Positions 5,626 to 6,195 of a DNA stretch of 6,195 nucleotides are shown piece after piece. The position numbers and the translations under genes are program-made. The notes under the pieces were generated by a model that was not told the origin of the DNA, searched no databases, and saw only the letters and a list, made by a program, of their open reading frames with translations. Source of the DNA: Chloroflexi bacterium RBG_16_68_14 (GTDB lineage Bacteria > Chloroflexota > Dehalococcoidia > DSTF01 > RBG-16-68-14); NCBI GenBank assembly GCA_001796995.1, contig MGOB01000027.1:10747-16941 (forward strand), in the 5' to 3' direction. Each line of letters begins with the position of its first letter. The first letter of the stretch is position 1.

Positions 5626-6195
5626 TCAATCGGGCAGCAGCTCGCCGGCGTTGAGGTCGGTGATGGCGGCGATGCGGCGTTGCAGGACGGTGGTGAACAG
5701 CTCTTCGCCCCGTTGGTTGCCCAGGTCGAACGACCCCAGGACGACGACGTCGTAGCTCAGGCAGGCCAGGGTGAGGGCGCGATAGTCGTACAGGCACTGA
5801 TCGAAGTCGTATCCCCGTACCCCGTTCTCGCTGAGGATGCGGTGGTAGGTCCGGAGCAGGTCCATCTCCTTCGCCTTCCGCTGCTGGGGCGGCAGGCTCC
5901 CGCTCAGGAAGTAGGCCACATCCTGCAGGCCCAGCCCTCGTATCGAGACCTGCCAGTCGATGACCGCGAACGGTACACCGCCTTCCGGGCTCGCGAAGAG
6001 GAGGTTCTCGGGGCGGTAGTCCCCATGGACGAACGTCCGCGGCCGCCCGGCGAACAGGGCGGCCCGCTCCCGGATCTTTTTCCCGTAACGCTCGCCTAGC
6101 TGCAGGATCGCGGGCGGCACCTGGCTGCCGTACCGTTCGACGAAGGGCCCCCACGCCCGCTGGTAGATCGCCTCCAACGACTGCAGACGAACCGG
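5626..6195 (-). CDS. APH-superfamily (EcKL/CHK-like) phosphotransferase, N-terminus outside window
   Basis: The C-terminal 189 residues of a small-molecule kinase of the aminoglycoside phosphotransferase fold. The catalytic loop HGDYRPEN is visible (H codon 6027-6025, catalytic Asp 6021-6019, metal-binding Asn 6006-6004), followed by VIDWQ with the second metal Asp at 5958-5956, then LQDVAYFLSGSL and LLRTYHRILSENGV. The last pattern is typical of the ecdysteroid-kinase-like/CHK branch rather than drug-resistance enzymes. The frame is open to the right edge (PVRLQS precedes a TTG at 6177), and the fragment lacks the N-lobe, so the gene begins outside the window; whole family members have roughly 330-400 residues. 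It would transfer the gamma-phosphate of ATP to a hydroxyl group of an unknown metabolite. It lies 111 nt upstream of fusion C on the same strand, so co-transcription is plausible but less certain than within the cyclase array. Confidence 0.85.
   Translation of the reverse strand, partial: PVRLQSLEAIYQRAWGPFVERYGSQVPPAILQLGERYGKKIRERAALFAGRPRTFVHGDYRPENLLFASPEGGVPFAVIDWQVSIRGLGLQDVAYFLSGSLPPQQRKAKEMDLLRTYHRILSENGVRGYDFDQCLYDYRALTLACLSYDVVVLGSFDLGNQRGEELFTTVLQRRIAAITDLNAGELLPD

Noticed and set aside
5522..6154. Minus-strand reading frame (210 codons) overlapping the kinase
   Set aside because: Arg/Pro-rich shadow in another frame of the kinase gene; its tail is a translation of the REP-like hairpins.
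6175..6177. TTG as a true start of the kinase
   Set aside because: The frame continues open to the window edge, and a start here would leave an APH-fold kinase without its N-lobe. A gene cut by the window is more likely.

Overview
The window is a GC-rich, densely packed stretch in which every supported gene lies on the minus strand. Read in the direction of transcription (right to left), it holds: the C-terminal half of an APH-superfamily kinase (6195-5626, open at the right edge); a 111-bp spacer with a REP-like double hairpin; three consecutive paralogous fusion genes (5514-4156, 4156-2819, 2803-1463); and a large AidB-like acyl-CoA dehydrogenase (1445 to beyond base 1). Spacing is operon-like: a 1-nt TGATG overlap, then gaps of 15 and 17 nt, each with a good Shine-Dalgarno sequence. 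The gene set and GC content suggest a high-GC environmental bacterium, perhaps Chloroflexota (Dehalococcoidia-like) or Actinomycetota. That placement is an impression, not a demonstration.

The core is the three fusion proteins of 452, 445 and 446 residues (called C, B and A here, in transcription order). Each has an N-terminal alpha/beta-hydrolase fold and a C-terminal class III adenylate/guanylate cyclase domain, the architecture of Mycobacterium tuberculosis Rv1900c. All three begin MEPRIQYA and end in nearly the same 30 residues. In all three the hydrolase catalytic triad appears to be gone: Leu, Leu and Ile stand where the nucleophilic Ser should be, and the Asp and His positions are also changed. 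This suggests ligand-binding receptor domains rather than enzymes. The cyclase domains keep both metal Asp residues, the adenine-specifying Lys/Asp pair and the transition-state Arg, but the usual Asn is Ile, Ile or Asp.

The array is mosaic. Gene A has a sensor half resembling gene C and a cyclase half nearly identical to gene B (about 94% over 494 ungapped bases by my count), and the identity stops abruptly at the domain boundary. A 92-bp segment at the 3' ends is almost identical in all three genes. This points to recent duplication with gene conversion or domain shuffling.

Working model (inference): a cluster of small-molecule-sensing cyclases co-expressed with an acyl-CoA dehydrogenase, and perhaps with the upstream kinase, so that a lipid-like or acyl metabolite is read out as cyclic nucleotide. 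A short inverted repeat that covers the start codon of the first cyclase gene is a possible control point.
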